Of a stretch of 64,000 nt of DNA, positions 16,096-24,736 are shown piece by piece. The translations under genes were made by a program, and so were the position numbers. The stretch comes from G963674685 sp964591275 (lineage in GTDB: Bacteria; Lernaellota; Lernaellaia; JACKCT01). The first letter of the stretch is position 1. Each line of letters begins with the position of its first letter. Location of the stretch: positions 78,830 through 142,829 of the forward strand of contig CAZQAE010000003.1 of the NCBI GenBank assembly GCA_964591275.1, written 5' to 3'. The notes under the pieces were generated by a model, which worked only from the letters and a program-made list of their open reading frames with translations, made no database searches and was not told the origin of the DNA.

Positions 16096-16843
16096 TATCG
16101 GCAACACCAATGTTGTTCTGGGAATTTACGATGGTGTTGAACTCACGGCTTCATGGCGCCTTGCCACGATCAAGGGACGAACGGAAGACGAGTACGGGAT
16201 ACTGCTCGGCAACCTCATTGAACAAGTGAATCTGTGCCCAAAGGACATCGACGGCGTCATCCTTGCGTGCGTCGTCCCGCCCCTGGCTTCCGTATTTGAA
16301 AAGCTTTCCCGAAAAATGTTCGACATCGCGGCCCTGGTCGTCGGTCCCGGCGCGCGCACCGGAATGCCCATCTTGTACGACAATCCCAAGGAAGTCGGCG
16401 CCGACCGAATTGTCAACGCCATCGGCGCATTCGCCGAACATAAGGGTCCTCTCATCATTGTCGATTTCGGCACCGCCACGACCTTCGATGTCGTATCCGC
16501 TCGCGGGCAATACACGGGCGGCGCCATCGCTCCGGGCATCGGGATATCCATGGATGCCCTGTTTTCCAGAACGGCAAAGCTGCCCCGTGTGGATTTTACT
16601 CATCCGAAAAGCGTTATCGGGAAAAACACCGTCGATAGCATGCAGGCCGGTATTTACTTTGGCTATGTGGGCCTCGTCGACGCCATCGTATCCAGAATTA
16701 TTAAGGACCTCGGCGAAGATTGTTTCGTGCTGGCCACCGGAGGTCTTGCGTCGATGATTGCCGATGAATCGGACGCCATTGACGCGGTGGATGAGGATAT
16801 CACACTCAAGGGACTTCGAATTCTTTACGAGCTAAACACTTAA
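16079..16843 (+). CDS. coaX: Type III pantothenate kinase
   Basis: Catalyses the first step of CoA synthesis. The 254 residues show DIGNTN (6-11, phosphate binding), GADRIVNAIGA, the VDFGTATTFD stretch and GGAIAPGIGIS, all typical of CoaX. The start at 16079 is favoured over the frame opening at 16049 because GAGAGG lies just upstream and the protein then begins with the canonical MLLVIDIGNTN. It overlaps the birA 3' end; birA-coaX pairing is common. Confidence 0.95.
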   Translation: MLLVIDIGNTNVVLGIYDGVELTASWRLATIKGRTEDEYGILLGNLIEQVNLCPKDIDGVILACVVPPLASVFEKLSRKMFDIAALVVGPGARTGMPILYDNPKEVGADRIVNAIGAFAEHKGPLIIVDFGTATTFDVVSARGQYTGGAIAPGIGISMDALFSRTAKLPRVDFTHPKSVIGKNTVDSMQAGIYFGYVGLVDAIVSRIIKDLGEDCFVLATGGLASMIADESDAIDAVDEDITLKGLRILYELNT

Positions 16844-16916
16844 AGCGAAATGGAGACAATTGACTTATGGAAATGGCTCGTGATAGTCAATTGATGTCGT
16901 GTGAGGACACTAACAA

Positions 16917-17228
16917 ATGAAGCTGATTTTTCGGAGCATGCTGATTGTTTCGGCGTTTGCGTTCCTTGCAGGCTGCTCGGCTCTGGACATCGAATCGTCG
17001 ATCGACCTGGAAGAGACAAAGGAGTTGTTCGCCTCGGCAAAACGCGCCGGGGCGGCCGTCAAATCGCCCTACGAATTCTACTGCGCCGAAATTTATCTCA
17101 AACAGGCCATTAATGAATACAAAAACGGGGACAACACTTCCGGCGACCATTACCTTGAAAAAGCCCACGCCAAGTCAGCCCTGGCCTATCAGAACGCAAA
17201 AAAATTCAAGAAGATTGAATTAAAATGA
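16917..17228 (+). CDS. Small DUF4398-like lipoprotein
   Basis: A 103-residue lipoprotein with lipobox LAGC (C20). A helical repeat region follows with SPYEFYCAEIYLKQA and DHYLEKAHAKSALAYQNAKK, similar to DUF4398/TPR-like lipoproteins that precede OmpA proteins. Its stop overlaps the start of the OmpA gene by 4 nt (ATGA), and both share the pattern (A/P)xEFxxAExYL(x)xA. The two probably act together at the outer membrane-peptidoglycan interface. Confidence 0.8.
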   Translation: MKLIFRSMLIVSAFAFLAGCSALDIESSIDLEETKELFASAKRAGAAVKSPYEFYCAEIYLKQAINEYKNGDNTSGDHYLEKAHAKSALAYQNAKKFKKIELK

Positions 17229-18271
17229 TGCGTTCTCGAAACATGAACAATGCCATTGCCACCCTATTGGCGGTCCTTTTTGTTTTCGCCTGGGGCTGTT
17301 CCCATCGCCTTGATGAAAAAATTCCGCCCCTGGAAAGCAAGCTGGAAAAAGCGCGAAGCCACGGTGCCCAGTGGTGCGCTCCCAAGGAGTTTTCCTCAGC
17401 AGAAGCCTATCTGGATTTCGCCAAAACGGAAATCGCGCGCAAGAACGTCGCCGATGCCCAGACTTTTCTGAACTATGCCGACGGATACGCCAACACCTCC
17501 CTGGGGAAAACGGCCAATTGCAAAAATGACCTGGACGGGGACGGCGTTATCGATTTGCTCGACGGCGATCCTTACCGCGCTGAAGATTACGATGGTTGGC
17601 AGGATACGGACGGAATTCCGGATGCCGACAACGATGGCGACGGATTTCTCGACGGCGAGGACGCCTGCCCCGACAGCGCCGAAGATTTCGACGGACATGA
17701 GGACAAGGACGGATGCCCCGACCTGGACAATGACGGGGACGGCATCCCCGATGGCGTCGACAAATGCAAGTATCAGCCTGAAGACATTGACGGGTGGCTG
17801 GACGAGGACGGGTGTCCGGATTTGGACAATGACATGGACGGTTTTCCCGATGTGGAGGACAATTGTCCCGACGCCGCGGAAACCAAAAACGGATTCCTGG
17901 ACGACGACGGCTGTCCGGACATCCAGCCCAAGATTTTCAAGATCATCTTAACGCCCGAGATCAAGTTCAGCGGTCGAAGCACCAGGCTTTATAACAAATA
18001 CAAAAAAACCCTCGCTGAATTTGCCGGACAACTGATCGCCAACCCGGAACTTTCCCTGCGCATTGAGGCGCATTTGGAAAAAGGACCGAATCCCGCAGGC
18101 GACAAACTCATCACGCAAAAGCAGGCCGAGGTCGTGGCCCAAACGCTCATTGGCGCCGGCATTGAGTCCGAACGCCTGATCCCCATCGGATTCGGCGGCG
18201 AACGCCCGTTGGAAGGCGTTAAAGGCCGCGGCAACCGGCGGATTATGCTGATCGTTTTCCAAACCCAATGA
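17225..18271 (+). CDS. OmpA-family lipoprotein with thrombospondin type 3 repeats
   Basis: A 348-residue protein. Lipobox AWGC (about C25) is followed by a short helical region like that of the preceding lipoprotein, then four or five thrombospondin type 3 Ca-binding repeats (DxDxDGxxDxxDxCP, about 100-228) and a C-terminal OmpA-like peptidoglycan-binding domain (about 235-348, ending RGNRRIMLIVF). A surface or periplasmic structural role is expected. It overlaps its neighbours by 4 nt on both sides. An in-frame Met at 17243 is an alternative start. Confidence 0.88.
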   Translation: MMRSRNMNNAIATLLAVLFVFAWGCSHRLDEKIPPLESKLEKARSHGAQWCAPKEFSSAEAYLDFAKTEIARKNVADAQTFLNYADGYANTSLGKTANCKNDLDGDGVIDLLDGDPYRAEDYDGWQDTDGIPDADNDGDGFLDGEDACPDSAEDFDGHEDKDGCPDLDNDGDGIPDGVDKCKYQPEDIDGWLDEDGCPDLDNDMDGFPDVEDNCPDAAETKNGFLDDDGCPDIQPKIFKIILTPEIKFSGRSTRLYNKYKKTLAEFAGQLIANPELSLRIEAHLEKGPNPAGDKLITQKQAEVVAQTLIGAGIESERLIPIGFGGERPLEGVKGRGNRRIMLIVFQTQ

Positions 18272-19626
18272 CAGCCGAAACCCGGCGCCTCCAGGCCCTC
18301 GACCAAAAGCGGATCTGGCACCCCTTCACGCAAATGGAAGCTTGGCTCGCCGAGGATCCTCTCGTTATTGCGAAAGGCGATGGGGCCTACCTGATTGACA
18401 CGGAAGGTCGGCGCTACCTCGACGGCATCTCCTCTTTGTGGACCAACGTGCATGGACATCGGCATCCGCTGATTGATCAGGCCGTCAGGGAACAACTCGA
18501 CCAGATAGCCCACACAACCTTGCTCGGTCTGGCCGGAAGCGCGTCGGTCGAATTCGCCGACCAGCTTTGTTCTATTCTTCCAGATGGCCTTGAAAGAATA
18601 TTTTACTCCGACAACGGCAGCACGGCGGCCGAAATCGCCCTGAAAATGGCCTTCACTTTTCAGCGGCGCCGAGGTGGAGAAGGGCGCTCGAAGTTCATCA
18701 CCTTTGACGGCGCATACCACGGCGACACCATCGGCTCGGTGAGCCTTGGCGGCATCGATACTTTTCACGCGGCATACAAGCCCCTTTTATTCGAGACAAT
18801 TCAGATCCCTTACCCGCACTGCTACAGATGCCCGCTCACCATGTCCCCGGCTGATTGCGGACAATTATGCTTTGAGGAAGTCGCCTCGGCCATACGCCGG
18901 CACGCCAGCGACTGCGCCGGAGTCGTGATCGAACCCCTGATCCAGGGCGCAGCGGGCATGCGTACCGCGCCGAAAGGTTTCTTGCGATTTCTGCGCAATC
19001 TTTGCGATGAACTCGATCTGCTCCTAATCGCCGACGAGGTGGCGACGGGATTCGGACGGACGGGAACAATGTTCGCCTGCGAACAGGAGGGCGTCGTCCC
19101 GGACCTGATGACCCTGGCGAAAGGCATTACGGGCGGCTATCTGCCACTGGCCGTCACGGCCGTGAAGCAAAAGGTGTTCGAAGCTTTTCTTGGACGCCAC
19201 GAGGAATTTAAAACCTTTTTCCACGGGCACACTTACACAGGAAATCCACTGGCCTGCGCTGCGGGTCTGGGAAATTTACGGGTATTCGCCGAAGAGAAGG
19301 TCCTTGACGCCACGCCGGCGAAAATCGAGCGCCTGGCAAATAATCTACGCAATGCCCCAAACATGGATTTCGTCGGCGATGTGAGGCAAGCCGGATTCAT
19401 GATCGGCATTGAGCTGGTTTCCGACAAAAAAACGAAGGAGCCTTTCCCCGCCGCGATGCGCCTGGGACATCAGGTCAGCATGAGAGCACGCGAAAAAGGC
19501 CTTATCATCAGACCGCTCGGCGATGTGATCGTCTTGAATCCGCCCCTTTGCGTCACGAACGAACAAATCGATTTTCTGACGCGGGCGACGCTGGATTCCA
19601 TCCAGGAAATCGTTTCGGCGCTCTAA
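18268..19626 (+). CDS. bioA: Adenosylmethionine-8-amino-7-oxononanoate aminotransferase
   Basis: A PLP enzyme of biotin synthesis that converts KAPA to DAPA. The 452 residues include KRIWHPFTQM, SSLWTNVHGH, YSDNGSTAAEIALKMA, AYHGDTIG, the IADEVATGFGRTG segment and the PLP-Lys motif TLAKGITGGYLPLAVT, all characteristic of BioA. It overlaps the OmpA stop by 4 nt, an unusual placement that keeps it in one transcript with birA. No bioB, bioD or bioF is in view. Confidence 0.95.
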   Translation: MTAETRRLQALDQKRIWHPFTQMEAWLAEDPLVIAKGDGAYLIDTEGRRYLDGISSLWTNVHGHRHPLIDQAVREQLDQIAHTTLLGLAGSASVEFADQLCSILPDGLERIFYSDNGSTAAEIALKMAFTFQRRRGGEGRSKFITFDGAYHGDTIGSVSLGGIDTFHAAYKPLLFETIQIPYPHCYRCPLTMSPADCGQLCFEEVASAIRRHASDCAGVVIEPLIQGAAGMRTAPKGFLRFLRNLCDELDLLLIADEVATGFGRTGTMFACEQEGVVPDLMTLAKGITGGYLPLAVTAVKQKVFEAFLGRHEEFKTFFHGHTYTGNPLACAAGLGNLRVFAEEKVLDATPAKIERLANNLRNAPNMDFVGDVRQAGFMIGIELVSDKKTKEPFPAAMRLGHQVSMRAREKGLIIRPLGDVIVLNPPLCVTNEQIDFLTRATLDSIQEIVSAL

Positions 19627-19761
19627 ATCCCGCCCCCATTTTTCGGCAACCGAACTGTCTTGACCAAAAACGCGCAAAAGCCATAATGGCGTACTGTCGC
19701 CGGAAGCGACCTGCAAGAAATACCGATTGCGTGAACTTGAAGCGAATAAAAAAGTGAAAAG

Positions 19762-20541
19762 ATGACAAAAGATTTTAAAATCAACAACGGGAAATACATT
19801 AATCTCATTCGTCGCGCGGATCATTTGGCCGCAGGCGAATTTCTCGCGGACGCCGTCGCCAATAGAATCAAGGCCGCCGGCGCGCGTGGACTGACCATAT
19901 GCTTTCCGACCGGTTCGACGCCCGCTCCGGCCTACGAAAAACTGGTGCAAATGCATCGCGCAAAAACGATTTCCTTTGGCAAGGTGCGTGCCTTTCATCT
20001 CGATGAGTATTGCGATCTGCGCGCTGACCACCCCAACTCCTATAAAATGGTTCTCAAGACAAGCTTGTTTGACATGGTGGATATCGAGCCGGCGAACACG
20101 CATTTTTTTGATTTCGGATTCGACGATCTCAAAAACACCGCCGCCGACTACGAAAAGCGGATTCAGCAAGCCGGCGGGATCGATTTGATGATTCTCGGCA
20201 TCGGCGCCAACGGACACATTGCCTTCAACGAACCGGGCAGCAGCCGGGAATCGCGAACTCGCGTTGTCAAACTCACCGATCAGACCCTGCAGCGTAATGC
20301 GCATTTTTTCGACAATCCCAGCGAAGAACCCAGCCGCGCTATTACGCAGGGCATCGCCAATATCCTCGAAGCGCGATCCATCATCTTGATGGCCACCGGA
20401 GACGACAAGGCCGAAGCCATCCGCCAAGCGCTATGCGAACCCGTCTCGCCGAATAGCCCGGCGTCCTGTTTACAGGAGTATTCCGGGGAGTTGAGCGTCG
20501 TGGTGGACGACGGAGCGGCGTCCCGCCTTTCGGACACTTAA
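19762..20541 (+). CDS. nagB: Glucosamine-6-phosphate deaminase
   Basis: Converts glucosamine-6-phosphate to fructose-6-phosphate and ammonia. The 259 residues include FPTGSTPAPAYEKL, FHLDEYCDL, the GIGANGHIAFNEPGS active-site loop and ITQGIANILEAR. The length is usual for NagB. The 19627-19761 gap upstream has no clear promoter, and the ribosome site is weak. The product links amino-sugar turnover to central metabolism; no nagA or transporter is nearby. Confidence 0.93.
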   Translation: MTKDFKINNGKYINLIRRADHLAAGEFLADAVANRIKAAGARGLTICFPTGSTPAPAYEKLVQMHRAKTISFGKVRAFHLDEYCDLRADHPNSYKMVLKTSLFDMVDIEPANTHFFDFGFDDLKNTAADYEKRIQQAGGIDLMILGIGANGHIAFNEPGSSRESRTRVVKLTDQTLQRNAHFFDNPSEEPSRAITQGIANILEARSIILMATGDDKAEAIRQALCEPVSPNSPASCLQEYSGELSVVVDDGAASRLSDT

Positions 20542-20646
20542 GGAAGGATGTCAATCCTGGGAGGGTTGGTCGATTGATCGAGCAGCTTCGTTTTCCCTAA
20601 CATCCGCCGCCCGCAATCCGACAAATAAATAAAACACGAACCGATA

Positions 20647-21582
20647 TTATAGTCGTTCCTCAAAAACTTCGAGACCACGACTGACGCCAAGGTCCTGGAT
20701 CATCTTCTGCACCAGCGCCATCCGCTTCTCAGCGCCAAGCATTTGCGTGAGCTGAGCCTTCACCGATTCAAAAGGCGGAATCTTGCCTTCTTTGTCTTTG
20801 AGCTTGTCCTTGTTGGCTTCGTAGTAGTTCTTAATATCCACGGCGTCCACGTGAACCTTGTCCGCAGTCTCCATCTCGACCAAGCGCATGACCATGATGC
20901 CCTTTTTGGATTCCGCCGTGGACCGAAGCACTTCGGCGTCTTTGCCAAGCCCTTGAGCCAACGCCGAATCGAAAAGCAATTCCCGGGCTATGAGACTTTG
21001 CAGAATCTGCATCCGTGAAGTTTTGTCGGTCATTTCTTTTTGCGTCTGCGGCGGCATTCGCCTGATTTCCGCGTCCAGATCGCCCGACGTGATTTCCCGA
21101 TCTCCGATTTTGGCGAGGATGGCGCCTTCTCTTGGAATCGTGGGCTTTTGAGAATCGACGCGTGCGCTTTCGTCCAAAACTCCTTTCGCATCCAGGGGAC
21201 GCCCCAGGCGATCCAGGCAGGCCACTTCTTTTTTCGCCGCCTCTTTTGCAATATCCAAATCACCGAATCGCTCCCGCAGTTCCACGAAGGCCGCCAGCGC
21301 CGCTTCGGGATCGAGTGCGCGTTCCAGATGCCAAATACCGATTTGAAAAAGCGCATTGGCTTTCTTTTTGGCATCCACGCCCGGATCATCGACGACCTTG
21401 CGCAGCATGTCGCCGGCGTCTTTGTATAATCCCCGGTTGGCAAAGGCCGCAGCGACGCGACGGGTCTCATCAACATTCATGTCCTGAGGATCTCCCGGCG
21501 CCTTTTGTAGAATCAAAGCCAGGACAAGGCCGACTAAAAGGAGATTCAGGGCCAGCATCAGGCCAATAGTTTTGTTTTTCAT
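20647..21582 (-). CDS. SurA/PpiC-like chaperone lacking a PPIase domain
   Basis: A 311-residue protein. An N-terminal signal anchor (about 5-25) precedes a TPR-like region (30-110) and a SurA-N-type segment (about 150-290) with AKIGDREITSGDLDAEI, LIARELLFDSALAQGL and YYEANKDKLK. No parvulin catalytic domain is present. It probably acts as a periplasmic holdase. The start at 21582 has AAGGGTG upstream; longer frames run into the upstream DUF58 gene, 13 nt away. Confidence 0.75.
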   Translation of the reverse strand: MKNKTIGLMLALNLLLVGLVLALILQKAPGDPQDMNVDETRRVAAAFANRGLYKDAGDMLRKVVDDPGVDAKKKANALFQIGIWHLERALDPEAALAAFVELRERFGDLDIAKEAAKKEVACLDRLGRPLDAKGVLDESARVDSQKPTIPREGAILAKIGDREITSGDLDAEIRRMPPQTQKEMTDKTSRMQILQSLIARELLFDSALAQGLGKDAEVLRSTAESKKGIMVMRLVEMETADKVHVDAVDIKNYYEANKDKLKDKEGKIPPFESVKAQLTQMLGAEKRMALVQKMIQDLGVSRGLEVFEERL

Positions 21583-21595
21583 TTTTGCACCCTTT

Positions 21596-22474
21596 TTAAG
21601 CCCGATGCGCCCGCTCTTTGAACATGCGCACCAAAGGCCGCACCGGATCGCCCCCGGCTTCGATATACGCGCGATCGAGGCCAAGCCTCATCAGGCGTTT
21701 ATTCCAATCCTTTTCCCGCTTTTCGGCCTGCGCGGCCCACGCGGCCTTCGCCGATTCATCCGACAGGTCCAGCCACGTAAATTCACCGGTCTCGGCGTCT
21801 TCTAAGGGGATGAGGCCCGAACCGGCGAGAGTTTTTTCTCGTTTATCTCCCACGTGAATGAACACGAGGTCGTGACGTTTTGCCGCAATCTCCAGCGCCC
21901 GACCGGGATCCTCGCATCCGAGCAGGTCCGTAAGCACGAAAACCACGGCGCGCTTCTTTTGCACTTTCCCGAGCATTTCGAGGGCGACGGCCAGGTCCGT
22001 CCCCTGTTTTTCAGGCTTCTCATATAGCACGTCGCGCACGATGCGTATGGCGTGACGATGACCCTTTCCCGGCGGCACGAAGGCATGGACCTGCCCGGCG
22101 AAGAGCAGAGCGCCGACCTTGTCTGAGTTGCGAACGGCGGACACGGCCAGGATCGCCGCCACGGCGGCGGCCATTTCCCGCTTGGTTTCGCTGCCGCTGC
22201 CGGTGTCCATTGAGGCGGAGATGTCGGCGAGGATCATGACCGTCAGTTCGCGTTCCTCTTCAAAAAGTTTCAGGTAGGGGCGTCCCATTCGCGCCGTGAC
22301 ATTCCAGTCGATGGCGCGGACATCATCGCCGATCTGATACTCGCGAACTTCGGTAAATTCCATCCCGCGTCCCTTGAAAACCGAACTGTACTGCCCGGCG
22401 AATGTTTCATCCACGTAACGCCGGGTCAGAATCTCGATCTTTCGGATTTTCTTTATGAGTTCCCTGGGCAGCAT
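21596..22474 (-). CDS. DUF58 (vWA-like) protein
   Basis: A 292-residue DUF58 protein with YSSVFKGRGMEFTEVREYQIGDD, VRAIDWNVTARMGRPYLK and the MIDAS-like DISASMDTGS, and a vWA-type C-terminal fold. DUF58 proteins usually pair with a MoxR AAA+ ATPase, which is missing here. It is likely involved in assembly or maturation of membrane or metal-dependent complexes. It runs in the same direction as the recO and SurA-like genes. Confidence 0.88.
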   Translation of the reverse strand: MLPRELIKKIRKIEILTRRYVDETFAGQYSSVFKGRGMEFTEVREYQIGDDVRAIDWNVTARMGRPYLKLFEEERELTVMILADISASMDTGSGSETKREMAAAVAAILAVSAVRNSDKVGALLFAGQVHAFVPPGKGHRHAIRIVRDVLYEKPEKQGTDLAVALEMLGKVQKKRAVVFVLTDLLGCEDPGRALEIAAKRHDLVFIHVGDKREKTLAGSGLIPLEDAETGEFTWLDLSDESAKAAWAAQAEKREKDWNKRLMRLGLDRAYIEAGGDPVRPLVRMFKERAHRA

Positions 22475-22547
22475 TATTTATCACCTTGAAAATCGATGAA
22501 ATTAAAAATTAATTTCCATTGGAAATTTAATGAACGATCCGCGAATG

Positions 22548-23324
22548 TCAACATACCGCTTCGGCATACATACCCGGCCTGGGCAGGCTTCTGGCGAAGC
22601 GCAGCGATTTCAAAGGCGCGCCGATATGATACTCCAACAGCGCGGGAATTATCGAATTTAAGGCCGGCAGGGATTTTTGCTGGTGATCCAATTTGAAAAT
22701 GCCCTCGATATCGGAAGCGAGAATGCGCCGCATAAGCTCGCGGGAGTGCGCGGGCAACATATTTTTCTCGCCATCCCGGGCGCACTTTCCGCACACGATG
22801 CCCGATCGGGCAATGGAGAAATTCACATCGTCACCCGGTCCGGCTTTTTTTTGACACCCGATGCATTGCTCCAGATTCGGCGCAAGCCCCGCCAAGGCCA
22901 AAATGCCCATTTCAAATGCGCGAAGCCGAAATTGCCCCACGCCCTTGGCAGCCAGTTCCTTTAAGGCGATAACGACCAGATCAAACATCTCCGGCTCCGC
23001 CTGGTCTTCGACGGAAAATCGCCTCGTCAACTCGACGACGTGACACGCGGCGGCCAGCAACTGAACCGATTGGGACAACTCCCAAAATCCGTGAATCAGC
23101 ATTCCCGAATCCACGCGGGCCATGCCGCGCCGTCGCCTGGTCGCCTTGATGCTGATCACATTGGCGATGTCGAAGAGATTCGCAAAACGCTTGCGGCTTT
23201 TCCGGGCGCCGACGGCTATGGCGGATATCAGCCCCGCCTCCCTCGTGATCAGCCAAACGATCAAATCGCTTTCGCGATATGGGATGAGCTTGGCCACGAG
23301 CGCCGTATATTCGACAATCGCCAT
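22548..23324 (-). CDS. recO: DNA repair protein RecO
   Basis: A RecFOR-pathway mediator that loads RecA at SSB-coated gaps. The 258 residues have the N-terminal OB fold (ALVAKLIPYRESDLIVWLIT) and a zinc finger (CIGCQKK about 143-149; CGKCARDG), as in bacterial RecO. Upstream, on the same strand, is the MBOAT cassette; rlmB and tRNA/rRNA genes are not adjacent. Confidence 0.92.
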   Translation of the reverse strand: MAIVEYTALVAKLIPYRESDLIVWLITREAGLISAIAVGARKSRKRFANLFDIANVISIKATRRRRGMARVDSGMLIHGFWELSQSVQLLAAACHVVELTRRFSVEDQAEPEMFDLVVIALKELAAKGVGQFRLRAFEMGILALAGLAPNLEQCIGCQKKAGPGDDVNFSIARSGIVCGKCARDGEKNMLPAHSRELMRRILASDIEGIFKLDHQQKSLPALNSIIPALLEYHIGAPLKSLRFARSLPRPGMYAEAVC

Positions 23325-23389
23325 TCTCTAAACCTTAAATCATTAAACAATGAACAACAGATCCTTAGCTTCCAGCTTCTAAATTCTGG

Positions 23390-23503
23390 CTAAAACATCA
23401 CATAGACGAACTGCGGCGCCTTGCCTCCCATGATGACGATCATCACCAGGAGCAAAAAGAGTAGCGCGCCATAAATAATATCCCGGAAAATCGACGGCTT
23501 CAT
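23390..23503 (-). CDS. 37-residue single-pass membrane peptide of the MBOAT cassette (copy 1)
   Basis: A short gene with strong GGAGG just upstream of its ATG and its start abutting the stop of the MBOAT gene. The peptide starts MKPSIFRD, has one hydrophobic segment (about 9-26) and ends PQFVYVMF. A paralog at 25926-26039 occupies the same place after the second MBOAT gene and shares MKPS, R7-D8 and QFVYVMF, so both were kept as proteins. The aromatic FxYxxF ending recalls DUF5989 (SxtN-like) mini-proteins found with MBOAT or carbamoyltransferase loci; this comparison is from memory. Confidence 0.8.
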   Translation of the reverse strand: MKPSIFRDIIYGALLFLLLVMIVIMGGKAPQFVYVMF

Positions 23504-24736
23504 CTATCCTCCCAGCAGTCCGAAGAGCCTCATGTAAATCATGATGGACTTTTTCGCACTGAATATGAATAGGACCCAGCCGAGATTGATGATCTCAAAT
23601 GTGATCAGCCATGCGAAGAATTTTCGCCGCCATGTTTGCGTCGCCGGCGCGCCATCCCGAGCATTTTTCATCCGCCGGTTTATGTTGAGGAAAAATGCGT
23701 GATAGATGCCCCACAGCGCGAAGTGCGGCGTCAACCCATGCCACAGGCCGACCATCAACATGGCAATAAAGGTGTTTCGCGATGCGGTCTGAGATCCGCG
23801 TCGATTTCCACCCAATCCGATGTACACGTAGTCGGTGATCCAGCCTGTCAGGGAAATGTGCCAGCGACGCCAGAAGTCGGCGACGTTCGTCGCCAGGATG
23901 GGCCACTTGAAGTTTTCCATAATCCGATAGCCAAAAAGCCGCGCCAAACCGATGGCCATGTCCGAATATCCTGCGAAGTCGCAGTACAGATAGAGATAGT
24001 AAGCATGGAGGCATATCCACAGATACCAGACGGGCCATTTTTCGAGGTGCATCACCGGCGCCGAGGCCAGTTGGAGATAGGGTTTGACCAAGGTGTAGAA
24101 AAATTCCGCAACAACCAGCTTCTTGAACAGGCCCGTGAAAATTTTTGTCAGTCCCACGCGGACGTCTTCGGGAGTGGGGCGTATCGCTTTTGCGGTCTGG
24201 GCAAAGAAGGCTTGCGGTCTTTCAATAGGCCCGGCCATGAGCGTGGGCCAGAAAAGAAGATAATGAACGTAATCCCACCATCCGACCGGCGCCATCGCGC
24301 CTTTTTTGATCTCGATGAGATAGGCGATGCCCCGGAAAGTGAAATAGCTGATGCCCAGCGGGGCGAGCATGCCGATCCCGCCTTGCGCCTGCCAGGGAAA
24401 CATCGTTTCCAACAGATGCGGGGGCAAAACCACCTGCACGAGCTTGAAAATAAACAGGGGAGACAAAAGCGCAGCGACGCCGATTTTCAAATATCGCTTT
24501 TTACCGGCTTCCCCGGCGCTTTCGATTCGCCGACCGATCGCCCATCCCGCGTAGAGGATTGCCGCAGTGAAACCGATGAACACCGGACGCAACAGCATGT
24601 GCGCGGCATCCTGCCGGAATACAAAAAGGACGGCGGCGACCAGCATCAGGCCATGACGCCGCGCCGGTTTGAAAAAGCGAAAAAGAATGAGGAAAAACAG
24701 CGTAAATAATAGGGCGTCCAAAGTGAAGAGATTCAT
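23504..24736 (-). CDS. MBOAT-family O-acyltransferase (copy 1, intact)
   Basis: A 410-residue polytopic membrane protein of the AlgI/DltB type. It contains APLGISYFTFRGIAYLIE, GPIERPQAF, CDFAGYSDMAIGLARLFG, NVADFWRRWHISLTGWITDY, the YIGLGGNRRG loop and the catalytic His in VGLWHGLTPHFALWG. These enzymes pass acyl groups across the membrane for O-acylation of exported glycans. It overlaps the upstream SGNH gene by 4 nt and is followed directly by the 37-residue peptide gene. The near-identical order recurs in copy 2. Confidence 0.92.
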   Translation of the reverse strand: MNLFTLDALLFTLFFLILFRFFKPARRHGLMLVAAVLFVFRQDAAHMLLRPVFIGFTAAILYAGWAIGRRIESAGEAGKKRYLKIGVAALLSPLFIFKLVQVVLPPHLLETMFPWQAQGGIGMLAPLGISYFTFRGIAYLIEIKKGAMAPVGWWDYVHYLLFWPTLMAGPIERPQAFFAQTAKAIRPTPEDVRVGLTKIFTGLFKKLVVAEFFYTLVKPYLQLASAPVMHLEKWPVWYLWICLHAYYLYLYCDFAGYSDMAIGLARLFGYRIMENFKWPILATNVADFWRRWHISLTGWITDYVYIGLGGNRRGSQTASRNTFIAMLMVGLWHGLTPHFALWGIYHAFFLNINRRMKNARDGAPATQTWRRKFFAWLITFEIINLGWVLFIFSAKKSIMIYMRLFGLLGG

